Of a stretch of 40,731 bases of DNA, positions 24,070 through 32,596 are shown one piece after another (the first letter of the stretch is position 1; each line of letters opens with the position of its first letter). The position numbers were made by a program, and so were the translations under genes. Source of the stretch: Streptomyces silvae (GTDB taxonomy: Bacteria; Actinomycetota; Actinomycetes; Streptomycetales; Streptomycetaceae); the NCBI RefSeq assembly GCF_016745505.1, contig NZ_JAERUC010000135.1:1-40731 (forward strand), written 5' to 3'. The notes below the pieces were generated by a model. That model did no database searches and was not told the origin of the DNA. It saw nothing but the letters and a program-made list of their open reading frames with translations.

Positions 24070-25410
24070 ATGCGAACCGACACTGCTTGGAGCACCCTGC
24101 CGGCCCGGGAACACCTCCTGGCCGCAGCGGTCGGCGCTCCCGCCCCCGTACCTGTCCTCGACGTCGTGATCCCCGTGTACAACGAGGAGAAGGACCTCGA
24201 AACGTGTGTGCTGCGCCTGCACGACCATCTGGCGCGGACGTTCCCCTACGGCTTCCGGATCACCGTGGCGGACAACGCGAGCACCGACCGTACGCCCCGG
24301 GTGGCGGCCCGGCTCGCGGACCTCATCCCCGAGGTGCGGTCGTTCCGGCTGGAGGAGAAGGGCCGGGGACGGGCGCTGCGGACCGTCTGGTCCCACTCGG
24401 ACTCGCCGGTGCTCGCCTACATGGACGTCGACCTCTCGACCGACCTGAACGCCCTGCTCCCGCTGGTCGCCCCGCTGATCTCCGGCCACTCCGACCTGGC
24501 CATCGGCTCGCGCCTGGCCCGTAGTTCGCGGGTGGTGCGGGGATCGAAGCGGGAGTTCATCTCGCGGGCCTACAACCTCATCCTGCGCTCCTCGCTGGCC
24601 GCCCGGTTCAGTGACGCCCAGTGCGGCTTCAAGGCCATACGGCGCGAGGTCGCGCAGCGGCTGCTGCCGATGGTCGAGGACACCGGATGGTTCTTCGACA
24701 CCGAGATGCTGGTCCTCGCCGAGCGCGCCGGGCTGCGCATCCACGAGGTGCCGGTCGACTGGGTCGACGACCCCGACTCCACGGTGCACATCGTGCGGAC
24801 GGCGACCGACGACCTCAAGGGCGTCTGGCGGGTGGGCCGGGCCCTGGCCACCGGCGCCCTGCCGCTGGACCGCCTGGCGCGGCCCTTCGGGGACGACCCG
24901 CGCGACCGGGCCGTGCCCGGGGTGCCGCGCGGACTCGCCCGGCAGCTGGCCGGCTTCTGCGTGGTGGGCGCGCTCTCCACCCTGGTCTACCTCGCCCTGT
25001 ACTCCCTCTTCCGGCTGGGCTTCGGCCCGCAGTTCGCCAACGCGGCGGCCCTCCTGGTCTCCGCCGTCGCCAACACGGCGGCGAACCGGAGGCTCACCTT
25101 CGGCGTACGCGGCCGGGGCGGGGCCGTGCGCCACCAGGCGCAGGGACTCGTCGTCTTCGCGATCGGGCTCGCGCTCACCAGCGGTTCGCTCGCCGCCCTG
25201 GGCACGGCGTCCGGATCGGCGTCGCACGGCACGGAACTCGCCGTGCTGATCGCGGCCAACCTCGCGGCGACGGTGCTGCGGTTCCTGCTCTTCCGCGCCT
25301 GGGTCTTCCCCGACCGGCGCACCGACCACCAGGACGCCCGCAGCGACCGGCGCACCGACCACCAGGACGCCCGCACGGGTGCCGCACACGAACTGAGGGA
25401 CGCCCGATGA
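24070..25410 (+). CDS. GT2 glycosyltransferase fused to a GtrA-like membrane domain
   Basis: A 446-residue protein. The GT2 catalytic domain is at about 30-260: VLDVVIPVYNEEKDLETCVL, TVADNASTDRTP, the metal-binding MDVDLSTD and DAQCGFKAIRR. It resembles polyprenyl-phosphate mannosyl/glucosyltransferases. A GtrA-type domain with four predicted membrane helices is at about 290-420 (LAGFCVVGALSTLVYLALYS onward). It probably makes a polyprenyl-phosphate sugar and flips it for extracytoplasmic use. ATG 24070 gives a family-like N-terminus; a GTG at 24040 overlapping the kinase stop is the alternative. The tail has a duplicated DRRTDHQDAR. The stop overlaps the next start by 4 bases. Confidence 0.9.
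   Translation: MRTDTAWSTLPAREHLLAAAVGAPAPVPVLDVVIPVYNEEKDLETCVLRLHDHLARTFPYGFRITVADNASTDRTPRVAARLADLIPEVRSFRLEEKGRGRALRTVWSHSDSPVLAYMDVDLSTDLNALLPLVAPLISGHSDLAIGSRLARSSRVVRGSKREFISRAYNLILRSSLAARFSDAQCGFKAIRREVAQRLLPMVEDTGWFFDTEMLVLAERAGLRIHEVPVDWVDDPDSTVHIVRTATDDLKGVWRVGRALATGALPLDRLARPFGDDPRDRAVPGVPRGLARQLAGFCVVGALSTLVYLALYSLFRLGFGPQFANAAALLVSAVANTAANRRLTFGVRGRGGAVRHQAQGLVVFAIGLALTSGSLAALGTASGSASHGTELAVLIAANLAATVLRFLLFRAWVFPDRRTDHQDARSDRRTDHQDARTGAAHELRDAR
25312..25377 (+). repeat. 33-nt tandem duplication at the 3' end of the GT2-GtrA gene
   Basis: Two adjacent 33-nt copies (25312-25344, 25345-25377), nearly identical, encode DRRTDHQDARS and DRRTDHQDART in the cytoplasmic tail after the last membrane helix. 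Confidence 0.92.
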
Positions 25411-27638
25411 CCGCCGCCACCACCCACTCCGGCCACTTCCAGGCCCCGCCCGACACCCCAGGGGCGCCCGCGCACGCCGCGGGCGGACGGGAACCGCTGC
25501 TACGGCGCATCCGCCGGGGCAGGCCCGAGGACCCGCGCTGGGCGAGGCCCGCCTTCCTCGGACTGCTGCTGGTCGTCGCGCTCGCGTACCTGTGGAATCT
25601 GAGCGCGTCCGGTTACGCCAACTCCTTCTACTCCGCGGCCGTGCAGGCCGGCAGCCAGAGCTGGAAGGCCTTCTTCTTCGGCTCGCTGGACTCCGCGAAC
25701 GCGATCACCGTCGACAAGCCCCCGGCCACGCTCTGGCCGATGGCCCTGTCGGTGCGGATCTTCGGCCTGAGCTCCTGGGCGATCCTCATGCCCCAGGTCC
25801 TGATGGCCGTCGCGGCGGCCGGCGTCCTCCACGGGGCCGTACGCCGCCGCTTCAGCGCCGCCGCAGGGCTGATCACCATGGTGGTCCTCGCGCTGACCCC
25901 GGTCGCCGCGCTGATGTTCCGCTTCAACAACCCGGACGCGCTGCTCGCACTCCTGATGACGGTCACCGTCTACTGCGTGCTGCGCGCGATGGAGGCCGGC
26001 CGGACGAAGTGGCTGGTCTGGGCCGGTGTCGCGGTCGGGCTGGCGTTCCTGTCGAAGACCCTCCAGGCCTTCCTGATCCTGCCGCCGCTGGCCCTGCTGT
26101 ACGCGGTGTTCGCCCCGGTGTCCGTCCGCAAGCGGTTCGGCCAGCTCGGCCTGGCGGCGCTGGCGATGGTCGTCTCCGGCGGCTGGTGGGTGGCGATCGT
26201 CGAGCTGTGGCCCGCCTCCTCGCGCCCGTACATCGGCGGCTCGCAGAACAACTCCTTCCTGGAACTCACCTTCGGGTACAACGGACTCGGCCGGATCAAC
26301 GGCGAGGAGACCGGCAGCGTCGGAGGCGGCGGTGGCGGCGGCCAGGGCGGCGGCTGGGGCGAGACCGGCATCGGCCGCATGTTCAACTCCGAGATCGGCG
26401 GCCAGATCTCGTGGCTGCTGCCCGCCGCGCTGATCCTGCTGGCCGCGGGCGTCTGGCTGACCTGGCGGGCGAAGCGGACCGACACGGCCCGCGCGGCGTT
26501 CCTCGCCTGGGGCGGCTCGCTGCTGATGACGGCTCTCGTCTTCAGCTTCATGGCCGGCATCTTCCACCAGTACTACACGGTGGCCCTGGCGCCCTACATC
26601 GCGGCGCTGGTCGGCATGGGCGCCACGGTCCTCTGGGAGGAACGCGGCAAGTGGTGGGCGGGCGCGACGCTCGGGGTGACCGTCGCGGCGACGGCCGTCT
26701 GGTCGTACGTCCTGCTGGGGCGCACCCCGGACTACGTCCCGTGGCTGCGCTGGGCCGTCCTGATCGGCGGGCTCATGGCCGCGGTGGGGCTGCTGCTCGC
26801 GGTGCGGCTCGGCCGGGCGCTCGTGCTGGGCGTGGCGGGCCTGGGGCTCGCGGCGTCGCTGGCCGGGCCGACGGCGTACACGATCAGCACGCTGAACACC
26901 GGGCACCAGGGATCGATCGTCACGGCGGGTCCGTCGGGCGCGAGCATGGGCGGTCCCGGCGGCGGCCGGGGCGGCGGCCCCGGGGGCGGTGAGGGCGGCC
27001 CCGGCGGCGGCATGCAGCCCCCCGGCCAGGGCACCCAGCAGGGCGGCCAGGCCCCGGGCACCGCACAGGGCGGCCAGACCCCCGGCAACGCGCAGGGCGG
27101 CGGCTTCCCCGGCGGCGGCACACCGGGCCAGGGACAGAGCCAGGGCCAGGGCCAGGGCCAGGGCACGCAGGGCCAGGCGCCCGGTGGTCAGCAAGGCGGC
27201 CGGCAGGGCGGCATGCCCGGCGGTGGCACGGGCGAGGGCGGCATGGGCGGAGGTGGAGGCGGCGGCATGGGCGGTCTGCTCAACGGCTCCTCCGTCGACT
27301 CCGAGGCCAAGACGCTCCTGAAGCAGAACGCCGACGCCTACACCTGGGCCGCCGCGGCCATCGGTTCGCAGAACGCCGCGAGTTACCAGCTCGCCACCGG
27401 CGACCCGGTGATGGCGATCGGCGGATTCAACGGCAGCGACCCGTCCCCGACGCTCGCCCAGTTCAAGAAGTACGTGGAGGACGGCAAGATCCATTACCTG
27501 ATCTCCAGCAGTTCGGGCGGCGGCATGGGAGGCGGCGAAGGGACCTCCTCCCAGATCACGGCGTGGGTGGAGGAGAACTTCAAGGAGGTCACCGCGGGAA
27601 GCGCGACCTTCTACGACCTCACCCAGCCCACGAGCTGA
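25407..27638 (+). CDS. GT39/ArnT-type membrane glycosyltransferase with a Gly/Gln-rich extracytoplasmic segment
   Basis: A 743-residue polytopic GT-C enzyme. The early luminal motif AITVDKPPATLWPMAL carries the catalytic-type Asp and the DKPP hallmark of the ArnT/PMT family. About 11-13 hydrophobic helices run to about residue 500. They are followed by a 120-residue Gly/Gln/Pro-rich segment with GQGQ-type hexanucleotide repeats, then a soluble C-terminal domain (LLKQNADAYTWAAAAIGSQN, VMAIGGFNGSDPSPTLAQFK). It would transfer a lipid-linked sugar, perhaps supplied by the upstream GT2-GtrA protein, to a protein or cell-wall acceptor outside the membrane. It starts within the upstream stop (ATGA), so translation is coupled. 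The operon ends at a strong terminator. Confidence 0.9.
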   Translation: MTAATTHSGHFQAPPDTPGAPAHAAGGREPLLRRIRRGRPEDPRWARPAFLGLLLVVALAYLWNLSASGYANSFYSAAVQAGSQSWKAFFFGSLDSANAITVDKPPATLWPMALSVRIFGLSSWAILMPQVLMAVAAAGVLHGAVRRRFSAAAGLITMVVLALTPVAALMFRFNNPDALLALLMTVTVYCVLRAMEAGRTKWLVWAGVAVGLAFLSKTLQAFLILPPLALLYAVFAPVSVRKRFGQLGLAALAMVVSGGWWVAIVELWPASSRPYIGGSQNNSFLELTFGYNGLGRINGEETGSVGGGGGGGQGGGWGETGIGRMFNSEIGGQISWLLPAALILLAAGVWLTWRAKRTDTARAAFLAWGGSLLMTALVFSFMAGIFHQYYTVALAPYIAALVGMGATVLWEERGKWWAGATLGVTVAATAVWSYVLLGRTPDYVPWLRWAVLIGGLMAAVGLLLAVRLGRALVLGVAGLGLAASLAGPTAYTISTLNTGHQGSIVTAGPSGASMGGPGGGRGGGPGGGEGGPGGGMQPPGQGTQQGGQAPGTAQGGQTPGNAQGGGFPGGGTPGQGQSQGQGQGQGTQGQAPGGQQGGRQGGMPGGGTGEGGMGGGGGGGMGGLLNGSSVDSEAKTLLKQNADAYTWAAAAIGSQNAASYQLATGDPVMAIGGFNGSDPSPTLAQFKKYVEDGKIHYLISSSSGGGMGGGEGTSSQITAWVEENFKEVTAGSATFYDLTQPTS

Positions 27639-27663
27639 CGCCGGCGGGCAGAGCGGCGGAACA

Positions 27664-27701
27664 GGGCGGTGGCCCGGAGCAGAGGCTCCGGGCCACCGCC
27701 C
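27664..27701 (+). terminator. Terminator of the two-component/glycosyltransferase operon
   Basis: A perfect 17-bp stem (GGGCGGTGGCCCGGAGC at 27664-27680 with 27685-27701) with an AGAG loop lies 25 bases after the stop codon. Confidence 0.93.
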
Positions 27702-27743
27702 TCCGCCGTCACCAGGACGGATCCGGCACCACGGGGAGATGTG

Positions 27744-27800
27744 TTGTACGGCGTACAGGCAATGCCATACGGTGTACAGGAACACGTCCCTTACACCGTA
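27744..27800 (+). promoter_or_regulatory. Exporter promoter covered by three TetR-type operator motifs
   Basis: Promoter TTGTAC (27744-27749), 18-base spacer, TACGGT (27768-27773). The perfect palindrome TGTACGGCGTACA (27745-27757) covers the -35. TACGGTGTA (27768-27776) covers the -10, and its exact inverse TACACCGTA (27792-27800) lies in the leader. The TetR gene downstream of the exporter is the likely ligand-controlled repressor. Confidence 0.7.
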
Positions 27801-27826
27801 CGAGTGCACCGGAACCAGGAGTTCGC

Positions 27827-29338
27827 ATGACGGCGACCGCCGCCGAGCAGAACGGCCTCGCACCCGCGGGCGGCCATGCACGCCGCTGGGTGATCCTCGG
27901 AGTCATCTGCCTCGCCCAGCTCACCGTGCTGCTCGACAACACCGTCCTGAACGTCGCCATCCCCTCGCTCACCGCCGACCTTCACGCCTCAACCGCCGAT
28001 GTGCAGTGGATGATCAACGCCTACGCGCTCGTCCAGTCCGGGCTCGTGCTCACCGCGGGCAGCTCCGCCGACCGCTACGGCCGGAAGAAGATGCTGGTCG
28101 CGGGGCTCGCGCTGTTCGGGGTCGGCTCGCTGGCGGCCGGACTCGCGCAGTCCTCCGGGCAGTTGATCGCCGCCCGCGCGGGCATGGGCGTCGGGGGCGC
28201 GCTGCTGATGACGACCACCCTCGCCGTGGTGATGCAGATCTTCGACGACACCGAGCGCGTCAAGGCGATCGGCATCTGGTCCACCGTCAGCTCGCTCGGC
28301 TTCGCGGCCGGTCCACTGATCGGCGGGGCCATGCTCGACCACTTCTGGTGGGGCGCGATCTTCCTGGTCAACATCCCCGTGGCGGTCATCGGCCTGATCG
28401 CGGTCGTCCGGCTCGTCCCGGAGTCCAGGAACCCGCAAGGAGACCGCCCCGACCTGGTCGGGGCCCTGCTCTCCACCCTCGGCATGGCCTCCGTCGTGTA
28501 CGCGATCATCTCCGGCCCGGAGCACGGCTGGGGCTCCGGGCCCGTCCTGCTGACGGCCTTCGCCGGGATCGCCGTCCTCACCGGATTCGTCCTGTGGGAG
28601 CTCCATGTCCCGTACCCGATGCTGGACATGCACTTCTTCCGCGACCAGCGGTTCACCGGCGCGGTCGCCGGCGCGATCCTCGTTGCGTTCGGGATGACGG
28701 GGTCGCTCTTCCTGCTCACCCAGCACCTCCAGTTCGTCCTCGGCTACGAGCCGCTCGAAGCGGGGCTGCGCACGGCCCCGCTCGCCCTCACCGTCGTCGC
28801 GCTCAACCTCACGGGGCTCGGCGCCCGGCTCGTGGTGAAGCTGGGGACGCCGGCCGTCATCGGCACCGGGATGAGCCTGCTGGCCGCCGGGCTCGCGGCC
28901 ATCGCCCTGCTGGGCGGGCGGGACTACGGCGGCATGCTGCTCGGCCTGCTCGTCATGGGTGCGGGCGTCGCGCTCGCCATGCCCGCGATGGCCAACGCGA
29001 TCATGAGTGCCATCCCGCCGGAGAAGGCGGGCGTGGGCGCCGGGGTGAACGGCACGCTCGCGGAGTTCGGCAACGGGCTCGGGGTCGCCGTGCTCGGCGC
29101 CGTGCTCAACTCCCGGTTCGCCGCGCTCGTACCGGGCGTCGTCGGCGCTTCCTCCCTGCCGGCTGCGCTGGCCGCCGCCGACGGGGCGGCGGACCGTGAG
29201 CGCATCACGGACGCCTTCGCCTCGGGCCTGGAGACCAGCCAACTGGTCGGCGCCGCAGCGGTCCTGGCAGGCGGTCTGCTGGCCGCGGTCCTGCTGAGGC
29301 GGGCCGAGCGGAGCGGGAGCTCCGGCCCGCGGGCATAG
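27827..29338 (+). CDS. MFS drug exporter, DHA2 (EmrB/QacA-like) family
   Basis: A 503-residue transporter with 14 predicted membrane helices. Signatures include LDNTVLNVAIPSL (the DHA2 motif D-xx-xVNVALP in TM1), the loop 2-3 motif GSSADRYGRKKM, RAGMGVGGALLM, and motif C-like LGFAAGPLIGGAML in TM5. It uses proton motive force to expel lipophilic compounds; the substrate is not deducible. Start ATG 27827 with AGGAG 5-6 bases upstream. A TetR gene follows 57 bases after the stop on the same strand, and operator motifs cover the promoter, so an inducible efflux system is likely. Confidence 0.93.
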   Translation: MTATAAEQNGLAPAGGHARRWVILGVICLAQLTVLLDNTVLNVAIPSLTADLHASTADVQWMINAYALVQSGLVLTAGSSADRYGRKKMLVAGLALFGVGSLAAGLAQSSGQLIAARAGMGVGGALLMTTTLAVVMQIFDDTERVKAIGIWSTVSSLGFAAGPLIGGAMLDHFWWGAIFLVNIPVAVIGLIAVVRLVPESRNPQGDRPDLVGALLSTLGMASVVYAIISGPEHGWGSGPVLLTAFAGIAVLTGFVLWELHVPYPMLDMHFFRDQRFTGAVAGAILVAFGMTGSLFLLTQHLQFVLGYEPLEAGLRTAPLALTVVALNLTGLGARLVVKLGTPAVIGTGMSLLAAGLAAIALLGGRDYGGMLLGLLVMGAGVALAMPAMANAIMSAIPPEKAGVGAGVNGTLAEFGNGLGVAVLGAVLNSRFAALVPGVVGASSLPAALAAADGAADRERITDAFASGLETSQLVGAAAVLAGGLLAAVLLRRAERSGSSGPRA

Positions 29339-29395
29339 CATCGGACGGGGGAGCCGGTACGCAGGAGTGCCACCGCAAGACAAGGAGCGTGCGTC

Positions 29396-30169
29396 ATGGG
29401 GTCCGCGGCAGACGGTGCGAACAGCCCTTCCCGGGTCAGCGTGTGGCTGGACCGGCGGACACCCTCACGCACCCGCAAGGCGGACCAGCCGGCCGGCCTG
29501 GACCGGGACAGGATCACGGCGGCGAGCGTGCGCCTGCTGGACGCCGACGGCCTCGCGAAGTTCTCCATGCGGCGCCTGGCCGCCGAGCTCGACGTCACGG
29601 CGATGTCCCTCTACTGGTACGTCGACACCAAGGACGACCTGCTGGAACTCGCCCTGGACACGCTCTACGAGGAGATCCCGGCCACCCCGGAGGACGCCGA
29701 CTGGCGCGACCGGCTGCGCGAACTGGCCACCAGCTACCGGAAGATGTTCGTACGCCATCCCTGGGCGTCGGGCCTGGTCGGCAGCTTCCTGAACATCGGA
29801 CCGCACTCGATGCTGTTCTCGTACGCCGTCCAGGACGTCGTCCGGGCCACCGGGCTGCCGCTGGAACGGCAGACGGGCGCGATGGCGGCCGTCTTCCAGT
29901 TCGTCTACGGATTCGGCACCACCGAGGGGCACTTCGTGCAGCGCACGGTGCAGGCCGGGCTCACCCAGGACGAGTACTTCGCGAGGGCGATGGGCACGAT
30001 CCGCGCCGACCCGGAGCTGCACCGGGCCATGCGGCCCTCGGAGCACCTGATGGACGCGCGCGGCGGGGAGACGGTGGAGGAGATGCGCGACCGGGACTTC
30101 ACGTTCGCGCTGGACCTTCTGATCGCGGGCATCGAGGCGACGTGCGAGAACGCGGCGCGCCACCCGTAG
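29396..30169 (+). CDS. TetR-family repressor (TetR class, C-terminal TetR_C-like)
   Basis: A 257-residue regulator. An N-terminal extension of about 38 residues precedes the helix-turn-helix at about 42-90 (ITAASVRLLDADGLAKFSMR, LAAELDVTAMSLYWYVDTKD). The ligand domain follows (LRELATSYRKMFVRHPWASG, FQFVYGFGTTEGHFVQRTVQ). AAGGAG lies 8-9 bases before the ATG. It is probably co-transcribed with the exporter and binds the TAC-GTA repeats at 27745-27800. The last codons contain half of a 15-bp direct repeat that continues past the stop. Confidence 0.92.
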   Translation: MGSAADGANSPSRVSVWLDRRTPSRTRKADQPAGLDRDRITAASVRLLDADGLAKFSMRRLAAELDVTAMSLYWYVDTKDDLLELALDTLYEEIPATPEDADWRDRLRELATSYRKMFVRHPWASGLVGSFLNIGPHSMLFSYAVQDVVRATGLPLERQTGAMAAVFQFVYGFGTTEGHFVQRTVQAGLTQDEYFARAMGTIRADPELHRAMRPSEHLMDARGGETVEEMRDRDFTFALDLLIAGIEATCENAARHP

Positions 30170-30187
30170 AACCGGCGCGCCACCCGT
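30153..30187 (+). repeat. 15-bp direct repeat spanning the TetR stop codon
   Basis: CGGCGCGCCACCCGT occurs at 30153-30167 and 30173-30187 (period 20), duplicating the last coding bases just outside the gene. It probably arose by slippage. Confidence 0.8.
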
Positions 30188-30199
30188 GGGCCCGTTCCC

Positions 30200-31147
30200 T
30201 CAGTAGCCGCGCCCGGTGTCCACGGCCAGCGCGGGCGTACGCCCCTCGCCGACCGCCTCCCAGCAGGCGCCGAAGTCGGCGACGACGTCCTCGTCGGCCG
30301 TGATGCCGGCCGAGTGCGACGTGATCACCGTGCGCGGCAGCCGCCAGACGGGGTCGCCGGGGTCCGCGGGCTCGTCGGGCAGCACGTCGAGCACGGCCCG
30401 GCGGACCGCACCGCCGCGCAGCGCGGCCTCCAGCGCCGCCATGTCCACCGTCGCGCCCCGGCCCACGTTGACGAAGGTGGCGCCCCGCATCGCGGTGAAC
30501 CGTGCGGTGTCGAAGTAGGCCTCCGTGGCCCCGGTCAGGGGCAGCGTCGACACCACCCACCTGGCCTCCGCCAGCGCCGCGGTCTCCTCGTCCGAACCGG
30601 CGAGGACGACCCGGTCGAAGCCCGGGGGCGCGGCGCGGGGCGTACGGCTCACGCCGACCGTGCGCAGGGAGCAGGACCGCAGCAGGGAGGCGACCGCGCC
30701 GCCGATGCGTCCGGTGCCGTGGACCACGGCGGTCCGGCCGGCGGCGAGTTCGGACGGGAGGCGGCGCCATTCGTACCGGGCGTGCTGCGCGGTGTGCTCC
30801 GGCACGGACTGGCACTCGGCGAGGATCCAGGCCAGCGTGTACTGGGCGATCCGCTCGCCCATCCGTCCCACGGTCCGCGTCAGCAGGGCCCCTTCGGGCC
30901 AGGGCCCGGCGGCGAGCAGTGCGTCCGTACCGGCGTTGACGCTGTGGAACCACAGCAGGTCCGGGGTACGCAGCGCCTCGGGCAGCACGCTCCCCACGCA
31001 GACGAACGGGCCGTCGGGCGCGGTGGTGAGGTCCGTCTCCGCCGGGCGTCCGGTGAGGCGTTCCAGCTCACGGACGACGGCCGGTGCGACGGAGGGGGAG
31101 GTCAGCAGCCGGGCCCGCGCGAGCGGGCCCGGGCGGGGCGGTGTCAT
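30200..31147 (-). CDS. D-isomer specific 2-hydroxyacid dehydrogenase
   Basis: A 315-residue NAD(P)-dependent oxidoreductase. The Rossmann motif is TAVVHGTGRIGGAVASLL (GxGxxG) near residue 140. The catalytic Arg is in ATFVNVGRGATVD, Glu in VLPDEPADPGDPVW and His in VITSHSAGI. It is slightly shorter than classical members (about 330), with a divergent N-terminal substrate lobe. The ATG at 31147 gives only 8 bases between it and the upstream gene's stop. The longer frame to 31387 would overlap that gene and is rejected. Co-transcription with the flavin/F420 protein suggests a shared redox pathway. Substrate unknown. Confidence 0.9.
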   Translation of the reverse strand: MTPPRPGPLARARLLTSPSVAPAVVRELERLTGRPAETDLTTAPDGPFVCVGSVLPEALRTPDLLWFHSVNAGTDALLAAGPWPEGALLTRTVGRMGERIAQYTLAWILAECQSVPEHTAQHARYEWRRLPSELAAGRTAVVHGTGRIGGAVASLLRSCSLRTVGVSRTPRAAPPGFDRVVLAGSDEETAALAEARWVVSTLPLTGATEAYFDTARFTAMRGATFVNVGRGATVDMAALEAALRGGAVRRAVLDVLPDEPADPGDPVWRLPRTVITSHSAGITADEDVVADFGACWEAVGEGRTPALAVDTGRGY

Positions 31148-31155
31148 CGGTGCGG

Positions 31156-31626
31156 TCAGCCGCCGTCGGCCAGGCGGGCGGGGAATCCGCCGGTGGCGAT
31201 CGGGCTCCAGCGCTCCGGGGTGATCCGGATGATGGACTTCCCCTGCTTGAGCATCGCCGCCCGGTACTCGTCCCAGTCCGGGTGCTCGCCGGAGATGTTG
31301 CGGAAGTACTCGACGAGGGGCTCGACCGAATCCGGTGAGTCGATCACCTCGGCCGAGCCGTCGACCTGGACCCAGGGCCCGTTCCACTCGTCCGACAGGA
31401 CGATCACGCTGACCCGCTCGTCGCGCTTGGCGTTACGGGTCTTGGCCCGTTCGGGGTAGGTCGAGACGACGATCCGTCCCGCGTCGTCCACGCCGCAGGT
31501 GAGCGGGGAGCCCTGGGGGCGGCCGTCGGACCGGGTGGTCAGCAGGATCGCCCGGTGCCGGGGCCGCACGAAGTCCAGCAGTTCCCCGAGTTCCACGGCG
31601 GTGTTGGTCGCGATGTTGGGTGCCAT
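31156..31626 (-). CDS. PPOX-class F420/FMN-dependent oxidoreductase
   Basis: A 156-residue split-barrel protein: HRAILLTTRSDGRPQGSPLT and DAGRIVVSTYPERAKTRNAK are the two strands and the phosphate-binding Ser/Thr/Lys region of the flavin/deazaflavin-binding fold. VSVIVLSDEWNGPWVQVDGSAEV follows, in family order. Members reduce unsaturated or quinone-like compounds with F420H2 or FMN; the cofactor cannot be decided here. TAGGCT lies exactly 7 bases before the ATG at 31626, with no ribosome binding site, suggesting a leaderless message. It is first in an operon with the dehydrogenase gene. Confidence 0.9.
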   Translation of the reverse strand: MAPNIATNTAVELGELLDFVRPRHRAILLTTRSDGRPQGSPLTCGVDDAGRIVVSTYPERAKTRNAKRDERVSVIVLSDEWNGPWVQVDGSAEVIDSPDSVEPLVEYFRNISGEHPDWDEYRAAMLKQGKSIIRITPERWSPIATGGFPARLADGG

Positions 31627-31699
31627 GCGGACCAGCCTAGGGTCTTCCGTGGCGCGAGGCCCTGGGTCCCGGGCCGGTCCCAGGGCCTTCCCAGCGGTC

Positions 31700-32515
31700 C
31701 TATCCCTGGACGGAGTCGCCCTGGACCGCCTGGATGTCGAGTTCCACGCGCAGGGTCGTCCCGATCGCGGAGATGCCCGCCTGCAGCACCTGGTTGTAGT
31801 TCATGGCGAAGTCGTCGCGGCGCAGTTCCGCCGTGGCGTGGAAGGCCGCCCGCACCCCGCCCCACGGGTCGGGGCCGGTGCCCAGGTAGCTGAGGTCGAG
31901 GTCCACGTCGCGCGCGATGCCGTGCATCGTGAGCAGGCCGTGCACCGTCCAGCGGTCGGGCCCGGCCGGGGTCAGCGCCCGGGAGCGGTAGGTGATCTCC
32001 GGGTACGCCTCCACGTCCAGGAAGTCCGCCGAGCGCAGGTGCTTGTCCCGCATGGCGTTGCCCGTGTCGATGCTGGTGGAGGCGATGAAGGCCTCCACAC
32101 GGGAGTTCTGCACGTCCTCGGAGATCTCGATACGGCCGCCGAACTCGGTGAACCGGCCGTGCACGCTGGAGATCCCCAGGTGCTGGGCGACCGCGGCCAC
32201 CGAGGAGTGCACCGGGTCCAGCGACCAGGTGCCCGGAGGCGGCAGCTCCACGCCGCCCTGCCGGGCCAGCACCACGGTCCCGGCCTCGACGCGGCCGCTG
32301 GCCGTGACGAGCGCGGTGGACGCGGCGGGGGCGTAACCCACCGCCGTGACGATCACCGTGTACGCGCCGGCCTGGAGGAGGTCGTCGGTGCGGACGGCTC
32401 CGTTCTCGTCGGCGGCGGCCCGGAGCACCTGGGTGCCCGTCATGTCGGTCACCGTCACGACCGCGTGCTGGACGGCCCAGCCGTCCCGCGTACGTACCTG
32501 TGCGCGAAGTCCCAT
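31700..32515 (-). CDS. YceI-family lipocalin-like protein with an N-terminal carboxypeptidase-regulatory-like domain
   Basis: A 271-residue protein. Residues 1-90 form a small beta-sandwich (DGWAVQHAVVTVTDMTGTQV, LLQAGAYTVIVTAVGYAPAA). The rest is a complete YceI domain, starting GTWSLDPVHSSVAAVAQHLG, with VHGRFTEFGGRI, FLDVEAYPEITYRS and LLTMHGIARDVDLDL. YceI proteins bind isoprenoid lipids or quinones in a barrel. There is no signal peptide, so it is probably cytoplasmic. AAGGAG lies 9-10 bases before the ATG. It is downstream of the MarR and exporter genes on the same strand, 196 bases beyond the exporter stop. The exporter carries three domains of the same beta-sandwich type, which suggests that the two proteins work together. 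Confidence 0.92.
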   Translation of the reverse strand: MGLRAQVRTRDGWAVQHAVVTVTDMTGTQVLRAAADENGAVRTDDLLQAGAYTVIVTAVGYAPAASTALVTASGRVEAGTVVLARQGGVELPPPGTWSLDPVHSSVAAVAQHLGISSVHGRFTEFGGRIEISEDVQNSRVEAFIASTSIDTGNAMRDKHLRSADFLDVEAYPEITYRSRALTPAGPDRWTVHGLLTMHGIARDVDLDLSYLGTGPDPWGGVRAAFHATAELRRDDFAMNYNQVLQAGISAIGTTLRVELDIQAVQGDSVQG

Positions 32516-32596
32516 CCCGTGTTCTCTCCTTGCTCAAATCACTCGTGAAGCAGCGACTCGGACCGCGGTCGCAATGAGTCGGGCCCCGGGCGGGGC

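Noticed and set aside
24621..25406. In-frame extension of the GT39 gene back into the GT2-GtrA gene
   Set aside because: The extension is a frame-shifted reading of the GT2 gene. The ATGA overlap at 25407 gives the expected family N-terminus.
26940..27285. Repeat array or minisatellite as a separate element
   Set aside because: It stays in frame inside the GT39 gene and encodes Gly/Gln-rich protein, so it is treated as a coding repeat.
30314..31459. 381-codon plus-strand frame opposite the dehydrogenase and split-barrel genes
   Set aside because: No domain; the minus-strand genes carry clear Rossmann and flavin-fold motifs.
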